From: Elymus sibiricus | Lineage: Eukaryota; Streptophyta; Magnoliopsida; Poales; Poaceae | Reading direction: 5' to 3' | Assembly: GCA_039707655.1 (NCBI GenBank) | Contig: CM077664.1 | Coordinates: forward strand, 28,694,781-28,758,780 | DNA length: 64,000 nucleotides | Shown: positions 12,477 through 23,869 of the stretch, piece after piece | Position numbering within the stretch: position 1 is the first letter of the stretch | How the letters are laid out: each line of letters opens with the position of its first letter | Position numbers and translations under genes: made by a program | Notes under the pieces: generated by a model | What the model saw: only the letters and a program-made list of their open reading frames with translations | The model's database searches: none | Told to the model about the DNA's origin: nothing

Positions 12477-13110
12477 CAAACCTGGCATGGATGCCTACCA
12501 TGGGTATGCCCACCATCTGGCAAAAGTTGTGGTAATTTCAAGAACGTCCCAAAAACACCATGTTCATCGTAGGGTGTCCGGGTAGGCCAGAAAGCTCGGT
12601 TTGAGAGCACGTTGTTTCTCGACAACTCAAATGGCTCCATTTTTTTCATTGGCTTGTATGACCAATTCAAGGCAGCATGCCAAGTTGTTTCGGTTTTTGA
12701 CAAATTTTGCATTTTCTAGAGTTTTCTCGGTCAAAAAAGGCCGATAATGGTCGGACGCGTCGCGACTTGCCTATGGTGTCGGAAATCGTTCAAACCTGGC
12801 ATGGATGCACTATGGGCATGCCCACCTGCTTGTAAAAGTTAGCGTCATTTTAAGAGTGTCCAAAACTAGACCATGTTCAACGGAGGATGTCCGGGTAGGC
12901 CAGAAGGCTTCGTTTGAGAGCACGTTGTTTCTCGACATCCTTGAATTGGCTCCTTTTTTTCCTAGCCTTATATCACAAATTCAAGGCACCATGCCAAGTT
13001 GTTTCGGTTTTCGACTAGCTTTGCATTTTCTAGAGTTGGGGTCATTTGAAAGATGTCCAAAAATAGACCATGTTCAATGCAGAGTGTTCGGGTAGGCCAG
13101 AAGGGTCCGA
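12477..13110. repeat. 314-bp tandem repeat, about two and a third copies
   Basis: caaacctggcatggatgc occurs at 12477 and 12791. Each is followed by a matching block with gtccgggtaggccagaa and gagcacgttgtttctcgaca. A third partial unit at about 13036-13110 carries the gtaggccagaa portion only. Copies have diverged by small indels. Confidence 0.75.
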
Positions 13111-14179
13111 AGAAAATACCACCTAAAAAAAAAGAAAAACCAAACAAGAAACCGCTATGTGTTTTTTAGGGCCTCTCCTATTTGGAGCGTATGTCGCTCG
13201 TTAGCGACCTAGCGCATACCCTAACGCGACCGATTTCTTTTGGGCCAGACCATTTCAGACTCCTTCCCCACCGGTTTTTTCGTTTTTCCTTTGGTTTTTC
13301 CCTATTTTTCTTGCTTTTACTCTTTCCTTTTTTTCTTTTGCGTTCTTTTTCTTTTTCCTTTTTTCTTTCCTTTTCCTTTTTCTTTTATCTTTCTTTTCTT
13401 ATTTTTTTCTTTATTTTCTTTTTATTATTTGTGGCCATCTTTCAAATTTGTGGACATATTTTCTCAAAACGTGAGGAATTTTTGAAAATCATCAATATTT
13501 TTTAAACTTGTGAACAATTTTGACAAAAAAACAAATTCACAAATATTTTTTGAATTGACGAACATTTTTTTACAAATTTCCATACATTTTTGGGAAATGG
13601 GAACATCTTTTAAACCCATGAATATTTGTTTTGAATCAGCAAACATTTTTCTGAAATTGGGGGAACAATTTTGGTAATTCATGAACATTTTTTTTGTTTT
13701 GAATGAGCATTTTTAAACGCATGAAACTTTTTTGAATCGATGAACATTTTAGCAACTCAGGAATTTTTTTTAAATTTTGTGAACATTTTTAGAATCCATG
13801 AACAATTTTTACATTTGCGAAAATTTGTTCAATTTCATAATTTTTTTGAATAGCCAACATTTTCTGAATATGTTAATGTATTTTTGTAAAATCACGAACA
13901 TTTTTTTATTTCGTGAACATTTTTTTTCAAAATGCACAATTTTTATCAAATTTTGGAACGGTTTGAAATTCCTTATTATTTAATATAGAATAAAACAAAA
14001 CGGAATAGAAAAAGGAAAAGAAAATCTAGAAAGGAAAAAACGAAATTAAAAAACCGAGCGCGCTGCACATGGGCCGGCCCAAGAGGGCGCCCTGTGGAGA
14101 GCGAGCAGTGCACAGCGTGCTGGAGGTGCCCTTTTTTAGCGTTGATTTGAAGAAGGAAAAAGAACTAAACTAGGCACGA

Positions 14180-14255
14180 TGGGTTAGTTGTCCCAGTTGG
14201 TTGATACACTTGTACTTAGTCGGGACGTCACAGGTTCGAATCACGTTGCTGTACA
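14180..14255 (+). other. tRNA-like sequence near the right end
   Basis: The stretch has an A-box-like region (tagttgtcccagttggttga) and a B-box-like ggttcgaatc at about 14233, spaced as in a tRNA. Stems are imperfect. It faces outward, opposite in direction to the tRNA-like stretch near 11600. Confidence 0.35.
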
Positions 14256-14500
14256 TTTTCTTTCTTCTTTTTTAACACAAAAGAAAAAGATTAAATGGCC
14301 GGGCCCGGAGTAGCAGGGGGGTGCGCTGAATAGTACCGGGCGGTACGTACACAGGACGCGCTCGATGCGGTCGACGTATTTTCAAAAAAAGACCATCCTA
14401 CCCTTTATTATGAAGGGGTACGGAGAGATCTCCTCCATTGATGTGTTTAGGGGGGGGGGGGGGGGGGGGATTGTACCGAAGCGGAAGTCTTATTTCATTC

Positions 14501-17341
14501 ATTTGTGTTGATGTCCACTCTGAAATGTTGTGCTCCTCATTAGATGGTTCTGCTTTGTAGAAATCCGAAGAAGTACCGGTGGAAGTTTTTCTTTCTCTAA
14601 TACTAAATAAATAATCTAAGAGGGGACCAGGGGGATTGAAAAATTCCATTTACTCGACTACAATGAGGCTCGCAGTTTAATGCTTCAAGTATGCACTTGG
14701 CATTTCCTAAGTTCTTACAATTTTTTAGTTTAACTACAATGTTGTTAGGATAACTATAACATCCTTGATGCAGGTTACTGCCTTCCGAGCTGTACCTGAA
14801 AGTGCCTGCGAATTTTAACATTAATATTTGCATTGGTTTGCCCTTTCAACGTTGCTTTTCATTCATGTCTAGCCTAGGATTCCATGCTATTCTTTTTTGT
14901 TGATATGCAGTGTTAGTTGTTAATGGTTACTTACCACCAGAAGGTGCATGGCAGGGGTAATATTCTTTTGGCCACTATTTCGTTATCCTCTATTTCATTT
15001 GAACACTGTGAATTTGAACATTGCCCTCTGTTTCGTTTTATTAGCTAACCAAAGACAACTCCATTTTCTCAATAGAACTCTGAAACGGGTGACACAGAAC
15101 ACATGTAGTAAAGAAAGATCTATTGATAAGTCTTAACAACCCCCCAATATGATCTAATACTTCTTAATTCTACTGAATCCTGGGAAAAATTATTTAAGAG
15201 GCAACTGCTTAAAAACCAATCAACTAGCTATTTACTCGCAGGTATAGCCCACATCAGCCCATCTCTAGAGAGTAGAGACAGTACCTCCTCTTCCAATAGA
15301 GCCCCTTCCAAGTTCTAATTTATCTTTCTTTTGTGCCGTGAAGGATTATCAACATACTACTGAAATATCATTGAAAATACTACTCAGGCACAACAATTCA
15401 AAAAAAAAAAAATAGATTCCATGGAATTATGATACATCATCCTATATGGCTTCTGTATCTGCCTATATGTTGTGCCAAAACATAGGAGTATTTGGTAGAG
15501 ACTTCATTCGATTCTAACCGTGTAAGTTTGAAGGTAATGAGGAAATTGTTAGTTGTTACAGTGCTTATAGGGACAATTTGAATCGACCATTTGATATCTG
15601 GTACACCATCATTAAACTCATCGGCCGTCTTTGTTCTTAAATTTGAAAGCTTAAGCAGGCCGATGAACTAGAAAATGTTCTTGCAATTGACTTCCTTACA
15701 CTTTTTATCAAAGTGTGAAGGCATTTCAAATGTTGAGGCTATATATTCATATAAAAGTAATAGCCTATATTCTGCCAAAAAAATTAAATAATGTGTGAAT
15801 TATCATTGATAGTTCTGTTCTTATTTTTAATTTCCCTTTCAAATGGTGTATGTAGAGTAGGTACTTTCCGGATTGTTGAGTATACCAAAGCATGAAGGTT
15901 TTCCAAATGTTGAGGCTATATATTCAGCTAAAAAGTAAGTCTATATTCCGCCAATTTTCGTAATGATGTATCATTGATAGTTCTGTCTTTTTTTAAATTT
16001 TCCTGTCAAATGATGGGTGCATGCAGAGTAGGTATTTTCAGGATTGGTGAGTAAAACAGGAGAAATTCATTTTCAACATGAAAACATGCATTTTTAGTTT
16101 TTAACACAGTTCACCAAGGGCTATACTTCATGGCACTAGGCTGTCTGGTCAGCATTCGCTTTGGGCCCATAATGTACGGTAGTTATCGCATTTTGTATTA
16201 TTCCCGACCATTGTTTGGTTATGTGCCATAATTGATGTTTTGCTTTTATTGTAGACTTCAAAAAAAAATAAGGTAGACAAAAGTGGCCTATCAGATTGTC
16301 AACGTAACATCGTGTGAATTTTGCCCAATGTGTTTGGATGCTGTTCATGTATCTCGATTTGACATCAGCGATGCATTAACATTCATCATCTGACAAAGTA
16401 TAGAATGCTTCTTAATTAACAATCCTTTTGAATGTCTCAATTCAGAGGCATGTGCAAGGAGCCAATTCAGATGCCTGTGTTCTGAGGAACTGGGTGTACC
16501 AAAATGCGTCAAATCGGCATATGAAGTTTTTAGTAGCAACTAATATCTGATGAGTGTTAGTGTCATGGGGAGCTCAAGCAATAGATAGCCAGATGATAAT
16601 CTGTTTTGGAAGCACCTAGTCATGAAAGGTAGGTTCTCAAGTCATTTTGTTAATGTTTCTTTCCAAGTGACAGACTTATGCTATGCTCTCATGGTGGTGA
16701 TGGGGACTCATGGCTAACATATGCAAATCATAGTTTTCCTGTGAAGCATAAACGAGAAAGCTCTTTGCACTATAATTGGGGCAAGAAAACTTTTAGCAGG
16801 AAACTAATCAAGAACGAAAAGAACATGGATATGAAAGACGCAGAGGTGGCCAAGCAATATGCAAGTACACAAGCGTGGGAATGAATCACTAGAAAGAAAT
16901 AACTCAAAGACTAATAGGCAGCAATGGAGAAGCCTTTTGTTTCAAGAATCTCCGCCTTTCCTCAAGTGGCACCTTGTTCTTAACCCTGAACTTTGCACAA
17001 CAAAGCAACTTTGCTGCAGTAGCGAGAACCAATTTGGTTTTGAAAAAAAAACTGATTTTGATGTGCACTAATGGTTTCAGATATTATGCCTCCCTTAAGT
17101 TGATATAAGCTAGAGTCTAGAGATAAGCACACTTGAGCCGTTGGTATAGACGAAACCGGCACCTCAACAAGTATAACCTAAATATATTAACCAGGGGCAC
17201 CTCCTCCTGCCATTAGTCTAGGTTTGTCATTTCATAGGGTTAATACTGGGAAACATATATTATATAAGTAATATCAGGGTACAATGACTGAATAACATTG
17301 TCAAAACAATAAAGATAGAGAAGTAGAAGAAAATCACGTAC
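14501..17341. other. No gene recognised; short tandem repeat inside
   Basis: The stretch is mostly AT-rich with only short open frames and no domain I recognise. A run of about 20 G residues lies at the preceding boundary, near 14450-14469. The last part, next to 17342, is probably the intron following the YUCCA exon. I could not find the remaining YUCCA exon here. Confidence 0.5.
15713..16065. repeat. 177-bp tandem duplication
   Basis: tgttgaggctatatattca occurs at 15731 and 15908, with matching downstream blocks that include atcattgatagttctgt and agagtaggta. The two copies are diverged by substitutions and small indels. I see no coding potential. Confidence 0.7.
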
Positions 17342-18151
17342 AGTGTCTCTTACTACAATATGGGGCAGTGCATTGTGGTCGCAGAGATCTAGGCAGACCT
17401 CATGCCAGAGTTGCCACACCCAACAACAAGAACACACTTCCCTGCAACCGCACGGCCAGTTTTGTATGCACTGGTGTGCACAACCGTTCCCTTGTCGATC
17501 TCTGGCTGCACAACCTCAGCGTTCTCGCCAGTCGCCACAACCAACCACGGAGATATATATTCCACCTCCTCTTCCATTCTGCCTGTAAGTTGCGATCTCA
17601 CCCGCCATAACAGAAGCTTCTCGTCATACTCTGCGCGAACCACCGCATGGTTTTACCTGGGGCAGATGCCGAACCGTGCAGCATACTTCTCCAAGTAGGC
17701 TACAAACTTCTCCTTTGAGGGATAAATAGGGTAATCAGGAGGGAAAGGCATGAGAGGAAGCTCACAGCAGAACTGCCGTGGAAGATGAAGGCTCAGAAGA
17801 TCATATGTTTGAACTGCCACAGAGAAGCTATGCAGTTGGAGCGTTCACTGACATAGCAAACGATTAATCACAGAACTCATATTATAATATAGGTTCTTTA
17901 TCTTTAAAAAATGAAATTAGAAATGATTATGAAATAAAAAACTCATATCATATTTTTTTTTGAATTATTGTGAATCCACTCCAATCAAATATTGAATAAT
18001 CAATTTCTTCAATTCAAATTCAAAGTTTTCGAGATCTTTAAAAAGGTGGATTAATCGGACGAGGACAAAGAGAGAGTCCAAGGATAAGGCTGTCGACACC
18101 CTTCTCCTTGAGACATGCAGCAACGACATGCCCTGATGGTCCTGTACCCAC

Positions 18152-19116
18152 TGTTGGCGCTGCAACCTCACAGCACCTCTTGTTCTCTCTCACAATCTCT
18201 CACTCTCATGGTTTTTCTCACAAGAACATACAAGACTAGGAAAAACACACACACACACACACGCATGCACAAGGGAAAAGGATCACAATGGCTTTGCCAA
18301 AAAGACTTCCCTGGTGACCACACCGTGGGTACATGGTTTCTTGAGCCCTCTCGGCCTTCTTTCTTATTACTCCAATGCAAAGTATATATACAAAGAACCA
18401 GGCACTCATGCCATGCACTCACGCACAGCTTGGGCATCACATTTGCCCACTACCACCACTAACTAACCCACTGCATGCACGCCCATGCCCAGCCAGCATC
18501 CCCGTAACGTCCGGCCACACGACCTGGACAGCATGCAACGCACAGGTACACAGCTAAGAACTAACAAACACATGCATGCAACTATCTCACCCAAATCGCG
18601 AACCAACCTGTGGTTGGATGGTTAGAGGGACTGTGGTATCCCCAGCCCATCAGGATTCAAATCCTGGTGCTCGCATTTATTCCTGAATTTATTTCAGGAT
18701 TTCCGGCGATGCGCATTCAGTGGGAGGAGACGTTCCCGTCGATGACAAGGTGCCTACGGTGCGTTCATAGGGGTGAGTGTATGCGCGTGTATATGAGCGC
18801 TTGCGTCTGTACTGTGTTCAAAAAAAAAAACTATCTCACCCAAATCTCTTGGCTCCAACTAATCCATCTAGCCGGTTAGGCTCCAGCCTCTCGCGCGACT
18901 TGCCGATTCTCACGGCCTTGCCGCCTCGCGCAGCACTCCAGCTTCACGGCGCCATCGGCATCTCGCCGTGCTCGCCGTATCGCACGGCGGTCTGGCATCT
19001 CGCCTTCTCCGCACGCCTCCGCTGAAGTTTGACGACTATCTACTCCCTAGACCCTATAAGTTACATGCATAACAAAACTAAATATGCGGATACATGAATC
19101 AAGATTAGAGCTAACA
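18152..19116 (-). repeat. 3' LTR of the small retrotransposon (contains a SINE)
   Basis: This copy matches 19619-20336 along its length apart from the SINE at 18598-18828 with its target duplication. Without the SINE it is 716 bp, against 718 bp for the other LTR. It includes a short (CA)n tract near 18245. Confidence 0.9.
18598..18828 (+). mobile_element. Au-type SINE
   Basis: A tRNA-derived head with ggttggatggttagaggg and the B-box ttcaaatcctggtg is followed by gcattcagtgggaggagacg and the typical tail gtgagtgtatgcgcgtgtat, then an A run. This matches the Au SINE of Triticeae as I remember it. It is flanked by an 18-bp duplication, aactatctcacccaaatc, at 18580-18597 and 18829-18846. The other LTR shows the empty site with one copy of this sequence near 20048, so the SINE arrived after the retrotransposon. 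Confidence 0.92.
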
Positions 19117-19603
19117 ATTTCCCCCCTAATCTTGATTCTCCAATCTCCGATGCGGATCACCCGCGACCACTTGCCGTGGACAACACCATCGCAGCGCCGA
19201 TGACCACCTCGCACCATCTTGTCGTGGACGACGCCATCCCAGCGCCGGTAACCACGCCGTCTTGCCACACGCAGCGGCCACCTCTTGACATGGACGACGC
19301 CTCCATGACGCCGATCACCACGCCGCCGCAGCCACTCATCTTGCAGATAGCATCACACCACCCTGGACACCACCGTCGACCAGATTCACGCCGATCCTCA
19401 TGACGGCTTCACACCGCCGTACCTCCCAACGACGTCACACCGTTGTCTTCTTTTGGCATCTTCGCACCGCCATCTCTATCTAGCGGCATCGCATCGCAAC
19501 CGGCCGCTAGCAGCATCGCACCGCCAACGGCCTCTACCTCGCGCCGTCGTCCTCCACCTCACATGGAGTCCGTCGCGGTGCCGCCACCGCCTCGGATCGA
19601 TAA

Positions 19604-19618
19604 GACTCTGATACCAAT
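19604..19618 (-). other. Primer binding site of the small retrotransposon
   Basis: Minus strand reads attggtatcagagtc immediately after the LTR end GCGCCAACA. It matches the initiator-Met tRNA 3' end type used by many plant LTR elements. Confidence 0.75.
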
Positions 19619-20336
19619 TGTTGGCGCTGCAACCTCACAACACCTCTTCTTCTCTCTCACAATCTCTCCCTCTCATCGTTTTTCTCACAAGAACATACAA
19701 GACTAGGAAAAACACACACACACACACACACACACACGCATGCACCAGGGAAAAGGATCACAATGGCTTTGCCAAAAAGACTTCCGTGGTGACCACACCG
19801 TCGCTACATGGTTTCTTGAGCCATCTCGGCCTTCTTTCTCATTACTCCAATGCAAGGTATATATACAAAGGACCAGGCACTCATGCCATGGACTCACGCA
19901 CAGCCTGGGCGCCACATTTGCCCACTACCATCACTAACTAATCCACTGCATGCACGCCCATGCCCAGCCAGCATCCCCGTAACGGCCGGCCACACGACCT
20001 GGACAGCATGCAAGTACACAGCTAAGCACGAACAAACTCATGGATGCAACTATCTCACCCAAATCTCTTGGCTCCAACTAATCCGTCTAGCCGGTCAGGT
20101 TCCAGCCTCTCGCGCGACTTGCCAATTCTCACGGCCTTGCCGCCTCGCGCAGCACTGCAGCTTCACGCCGCCATCGGCATCTCGCCGTGCTCGCCGTATC
20201 GCACGGCGGCCTGGCATCTTGCCTTCTCCGCACGCCTCCGCTGAAGCTTCGACAACTAGCTACTCCCTAGACCCTCTAAGCTACATGCATAAAAAAACTA
20301 AATATGCAGATACATGAATCAAGATTAGAGCTAACA
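19619..20336 (-). repeat. 5' LTR of the small retrotransposon
   Basis: 718-bp LTR, TG...CA, with (CA)n near 19712. It ends at the TSD cccac at 20337-20341. It retains the empty SINE site. Confidence 0.9.
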
Positions 20337-20396
20337 CCCACGATAATAGGACCGGGAAACCAGGTACATAGCTCTGAGTGAGTAACAGCAGCATCA

Positions 20397-21225
20397 GGGC
20401 TTCCCTCTACTTCGTTTCATCCTTTTTCCTCTTCTCTTCAACCTGTCTATCAAAGAGGGGTCCGACTGTATCAGGCACCAATTCCCTCAAATAACAACGA
20501 CTCTTGCCTTCCATTCCCATCTGCACCAACTCTTCTTGAGATACAACATACCTACTCTTCATCTTTTCTCTGTGGTGCATGCATTCATGTTTGACAGAGT
20601 TGAGATCGAAGCAAACACAGCCGCATACTACTAGCTAGATCAAGGAAACACCATTAGAAGCCTACTACGTGCATGGATTACTGGTGTGAAAGTGAGGGCA
20701 AGAGAGTCCATGATCCTATCATCCAACCCCACATCAGCCAAAACTGCCGCCAGCCTGTTGAAGATTTCTGCAGGGAGAGGAGCACAGATGCTGCTGTTAC
20801 TCACTCGGAGCCATGCACCTGGGGTGGCTGTCTTCAACAGGGTGGCTAGTAGTTACCTGCCGCCAGCCATGTTCTGAGGGTGGTTGTCTTCAACAGAGTT
20901 GGAAGATAGGATCTTGGATTCTCTTGCCCTCACTTTCACAGCAGTAATCCATGCACGTAGTAGGCTTCTAATGGTGTTTCCTTGATCTAGCTAGTAGTAT
21001 GCGGCTGTGTTTGCTTCGATCTCAACTCTGTCAAACACGAATGCATGCCCCACAGAGAAAAGATGAAGAGTAGGTATGTTGTATCTCAAGAAGAGTTGGT
21101 GCAGATGGGAATGGAAGGCAGGAGTCGTTGTTATTTGAGGGAATTGGTGCCTGATACAGTCGGACTCCTCTTTGATAGACAGGTTGAAGAGAAGAGGAAA
21201 AAGGATGAAACGAAGTAGAGGGAAG
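20397..21225. repeat. Long inverted repeat, arms of about 300 bp
   Basis: The sequence 20397-20706 is repeated in reverse complement at about 20921-21225 with only scattered mismatches; for example tactacgtgcatggattact on the left pairs with the matching stretch near 20948. The spacer is about 215 bp. Each arm includes the end of an open frame read outward from the centre (SLALTFTxVIHARSRLLMVFP then stop), so this looks like a head-to-head duplication of the 3' end of a gene I do not recognise. A further 25-bp inverted match links 20371-20395 and 20786-20810, which suggests more than one rearrangement. Transcription across it would give a long hairpin. Confidence 0.85.
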
Positions 21226-22940
21226 TTCTGAGGGCGGCTGTCTTCTATATATATAGTTCTGTGCCCAGCTTCAAATGCATGACCTAGCTTAGTTCTCTTG
21301 CCCCGTATACTCCCCTCCCTCCCCATGTAAGCATTCATGATTTTGAATGAGATCAACTACGGCCACTAAAGGTAATATAGAAAGTAACTTGAACACTCAG
21401 CGGACGTGTGGCAAGATCAGAATAAAAGAGAGCATGCATGAGACATCAGAACCTATTAGTAGTGGCATAGTTTAATCAATGAACTGTGCATGACGCGTAA
21501 TCCGCATGAAGCACGTCGATCATGATGAGCTGACACTTTTTTTCGTGACATGAGGAATTAAGTACATTGTTGCTACTTAAATTGCAAAAGCTAAGTTGGC
21601 TAAAGTAAGATTTCTGAAAAGAAGCGAAGTCTATATGTATTAGCTAAAGCAACTACAACAGGTAACCTCGCGTGCCATGATTTATTCTCCCATATCAAGT
21701 GCCCCAGCAATGAGCGAATGCAGTTCAAAAGAAACAATTCAGGTGCCTACTAGTTCAAATGTAACTTCAGGTTACTACTGTGCTATGAACTGTGTGTGCT
21801 ATTTTTAAAGCTCGCCTATGATAATAAGACTATTCACCTGCAAAAGATTGCCTTCGAGTGCCCACGAACCATTAGCGTCCATCAGCTTCTGGAGTAAATA
21901 GCCCCATCAGCGTCTAGCAGACTAGCACCATGGAAACATCTACCAAAGATTTACGAAGATTCTTTGAATTGGGTTGTTAACTGGTAGGGCCTCGGCAAAT
22001 CGGAAATTTTGGAGTTGAACTTTTCCAATGATTGTCCATGGAGCGTCTTGCTTCCAACACAATGCCCATTTGGGGGAATTATTAGACCTCAACAGTTGCC
22101 AGCCATCAGCATTTCTGTTGGAACCATCAACACAGCACTGCATCTGACAAATGAGTTCCATAGACACTGATCAACTAGTGTACCCCAATTTCCTTTTCGC
22201 ATTCGGAAGATCCCTACACAAGAATAGTGCCATCCCCAACATCTCTTGGTAGGGCCTTACAATTAGAAAGGTCAAACAAATAAAGAAGCACAGAATTTGC
22301 ATTGCACTTAGATTGATCCCAAGTTCTACAGATATGTACTAATTTTGCAAGAATGTAAAGAAAAGGGTGAATATCTCAAGCAAGTCCAGAAGTCCATTTA
22401 GAAACAGAGTGTCTCGACTTCTTGCCGCCTTAGCATTTTGCTACCTCGCTTTGCATCTTACTCTTACATACCTTTATGTAGCGTACCCTACTCAGTAATT
22501 GGAGCTGAGGGCGGAAGGTAACACCAGATCCGAAGTTAGCAGGGGCAACCAAGGCATTTTCTTTTGCTGGCCATACAAGTTGATCACAGCTAAAAAGGTA
22601 AGAGAACCTACAAACAGGGCCATATGTGCAGTAGGAGTAAAACAAATGATGCAGCTGTAAAGCTGTTCTTATGGGGGCAGCAATGGTGTGGTAAGATCTG
22701 TGCAGCAATGTAGCCAGTAGCAATACGAACAGGTTCACTATTCATATCTTGGTGATAAGCGGACCACTCACATTTTTTATGTATGCTAAGCATAAATCAT
22801 GTAGTTCTCACAAGGCGACCATTAATAGGATTAGTCCTTCATGAGTTGTTGTTGCTGATCCTTGTCAAGGCTATTTTTTTACTTTTCATTGATGCTTCCT
22901 GGACTTTCATTGTAAGACGTTGAAACTTTTTTTAAATATA
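21226..22940. other. No intact gene; two coding-like minus-strand stretches
   Basis: Two minus-strand stretches look like pieces of coding sequence: 21940-22167 (with WQLLRSNNSPKWALCWKQDA and APWTIIGKVQLQNF) and 22608-22793 (with CEWSAYHQDMNSEPVRIATG). Both have protein-like composition, but I recognise no family. They may be exons of a decayed host gene on the minus strand. The rest shows nothing I can name. Confidence 0.35.
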
Positions 22941-23562
22941 TGGCTATGTGGACCAAAACACCCCCGCGTCGCTCCCGTGGGGGCCACTCGGGCGGAAGCC
23001 AAAACCTAGCGCCGCCACCACAAAAACCTCCCCCGGCGGCAGCGGGGACCTTGCTAGCGTCATGGGGAGGCCTCGGGCACGGCGGAGCCCCCCCCCCCCC
23101 CCCCCCAAAACCTCGGTGGCGGCGGCGGATCCGGCCCGGCCGGCTCCGGTGGCCTGTCTCGTCTACACCGTGGTGCTGCCGCTTGAGCGCGGCGTTGGGA
23201 GCACTAGGTGGCGGTGGGGCGCACGGGTGTGACGGGGCTGGCACAGATGCTCAGATCCACCTCGCCCGCTTGGGTGCGTCGGGGCTGGCCTGCTCCTTCC
23301 TTCGGCGCTGTCTCGGTCCGGCCAGCCTCTGTGCGCCGCAGCCTCTTGCGGCGGCCCTCGGCTACTATCGGCGAGCAGCTGCTCCAGCACGGGGAGGCGC
23401 GCCCCTGGCCGTTCTGTGCTCGGTGGGCCGGACCAGACGGATCCAGCTTGGTTCTGACCAGATCCGGCGTGCGGCCGTGTGTACTCGCCAGATCCAGGCA
23501 GCACGCGCCAGTGACGATGCTGTCGTGGTTTTGCTGGCTTGGTCATGCTCCAGTTGAAAATT
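22941..23562 (+). mobile_element. LINE-like retroposon, left part
   Basis: The GC-rich stretch resembles the 5' untranslated region of Triticeae LINE-type elements (cccccgcgtcgctcccg, aaaacctagcgccgccacc). It is cut at 23562 by the outer CACTA element and resumes at 52319. I see no reverse transcriptase in the two halves together (about 1.8 kb), so it is an internally deleted or non-autonomous copy. A run of C residues lies near 23090-23106. Confidence 0.5.
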
Positions 23563-23565
23563 CTG

Positions 23566-23869
23566 CACTAGTAGGGAAACCCCTTATTAGCCGCGTGCGC
23601 AAAGGCTTACTAGCCGCGTTCGGCTCGAGCGCCGCTAGTACGACGCCGCTGGTAACTGTTACTAGCCGCATGCGCATGGCACGCGGCTAGTAACCTAGTT
23701 ACTAGCAGCGTGCGGAATTGGTGCACTCGGCTAGTAACCTAGTTACTAGCAGCGTGCGGAATTCGTGCACTCGGCTAGTAACCTAGTCACTAGCCGCGTT
23801 TGCAATTTGTGCACTCGGCTAGTAACCTAGGTCCTAGTCACGTGTATCTCAACTTGCACGCTGCTAGTA
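23566..23869. repeat. Left subterminal array of the outer CACTA
   Basis: Repeated motifs of the form ttactagcagcgtgcgg and gcactcggctagtaac in both orientations, with units of about 58 bp in the middle. These match the right-end array at 50985-52315. Confidence 0.85.

Larger units (their letters stand above)
11384..14500. mobile_element. Unclassified element with inverted ends and tRNA-like flanks
   Basis: The left end carries ccgcttcggtacaacccccc near 11409. The right end carries the reverse complement of ccgcttcggtacaatccccc, ending near 14482. The inverted match covers about 20 bp with one mismatch. The interior is AT-rich with many gaacattttt-type runs, and it has a 314-bp tandem repeat. 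Each end has a tRNA-like stretch (annotated separately), with the two in opposite orientations. I see no coding domain and could not find a convincing TSD. It could be a non-autonomous DNA element, or two related insertions in opposite orientation. Confidence 0.45.
18152..20336 (-). mobile_element. Small non-autonomous LTR retrotransposon, TSD cccac
   Basis: Direct repeats of 18152-19116 and 19619-20336 start with TG and end with CA, and are flanked by the 5-bp duplication cccac at 18147-18151 and 20337-20341. Read on the minus strand the LTR starts TGTTAGCTC and ends GCGCCAACA. Next to the 5' LTR lies a Met-tRNA-type primer site (attggtatcagagtc, 19604-19618), and next to the 3' LTR a purine tract (aggggggaaat). 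The LTR is 718 bp, or 965 bp with a SINE inside the other copy. The 502-bp interior is GC-rich and encodes no gag or pol that I can see, so the element depends on proteins supplied by other elements. It lies inside the YUCCA exon. Confidence 0.9.
17342..20375 (-). pseudogene. YUCCA-type flavin-containing monooxygenase, disrupted exon
   Basis: YUCCA enzymes convert indole-3-pyruvate to auxin. In minus-strand order the pieces are: PGPIIVG at about 20350; an LTR retrotransposon; then TGPSGHVVAACLKEKG (FAD-binding motif, near 18110) up to DSLIL; an AT-rich insertion of about 230 bp; [70 protein letters not shown]; and the NADPH motif [11 protein letters not shown] near 17410, then [20 protein letters not shown] canonical GT donor follows at 17341/17340, where YUCCA genes have an intron. 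Damage seen: an in-frame TAA at 17653-17655, a one-base frameshift after GNSGM, a short deletion after PEID, and both insertions. Later exons were not found. It is a clear pseudogene or gene fragment. Confidence 0.9.

Noticed and set aside
13182..13505. Phe-rich 107-codon frame
   Set aside because: Translation of a pyrimidine-rich low-complexity stretch inside a repeat element.
14180..14255. Functional tRNA gene
   Set aside because: Box-like motifs are present but the stems do not pair well and no clear acceptor stem is seen.
14449..14469. Run of about 20 G residues
   Set aside because: Likely a slippage-prone homopolymer or assembly artefact; no function can be inferred. The same applies to the C run near 23090-23106.
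22940..23690. 205-codon plus-strand frame
   Set aside because: Proline/arginine-rich and open in several frames; it is GC-rich leader of a LINE-like element and reaches across the CACTA junction.
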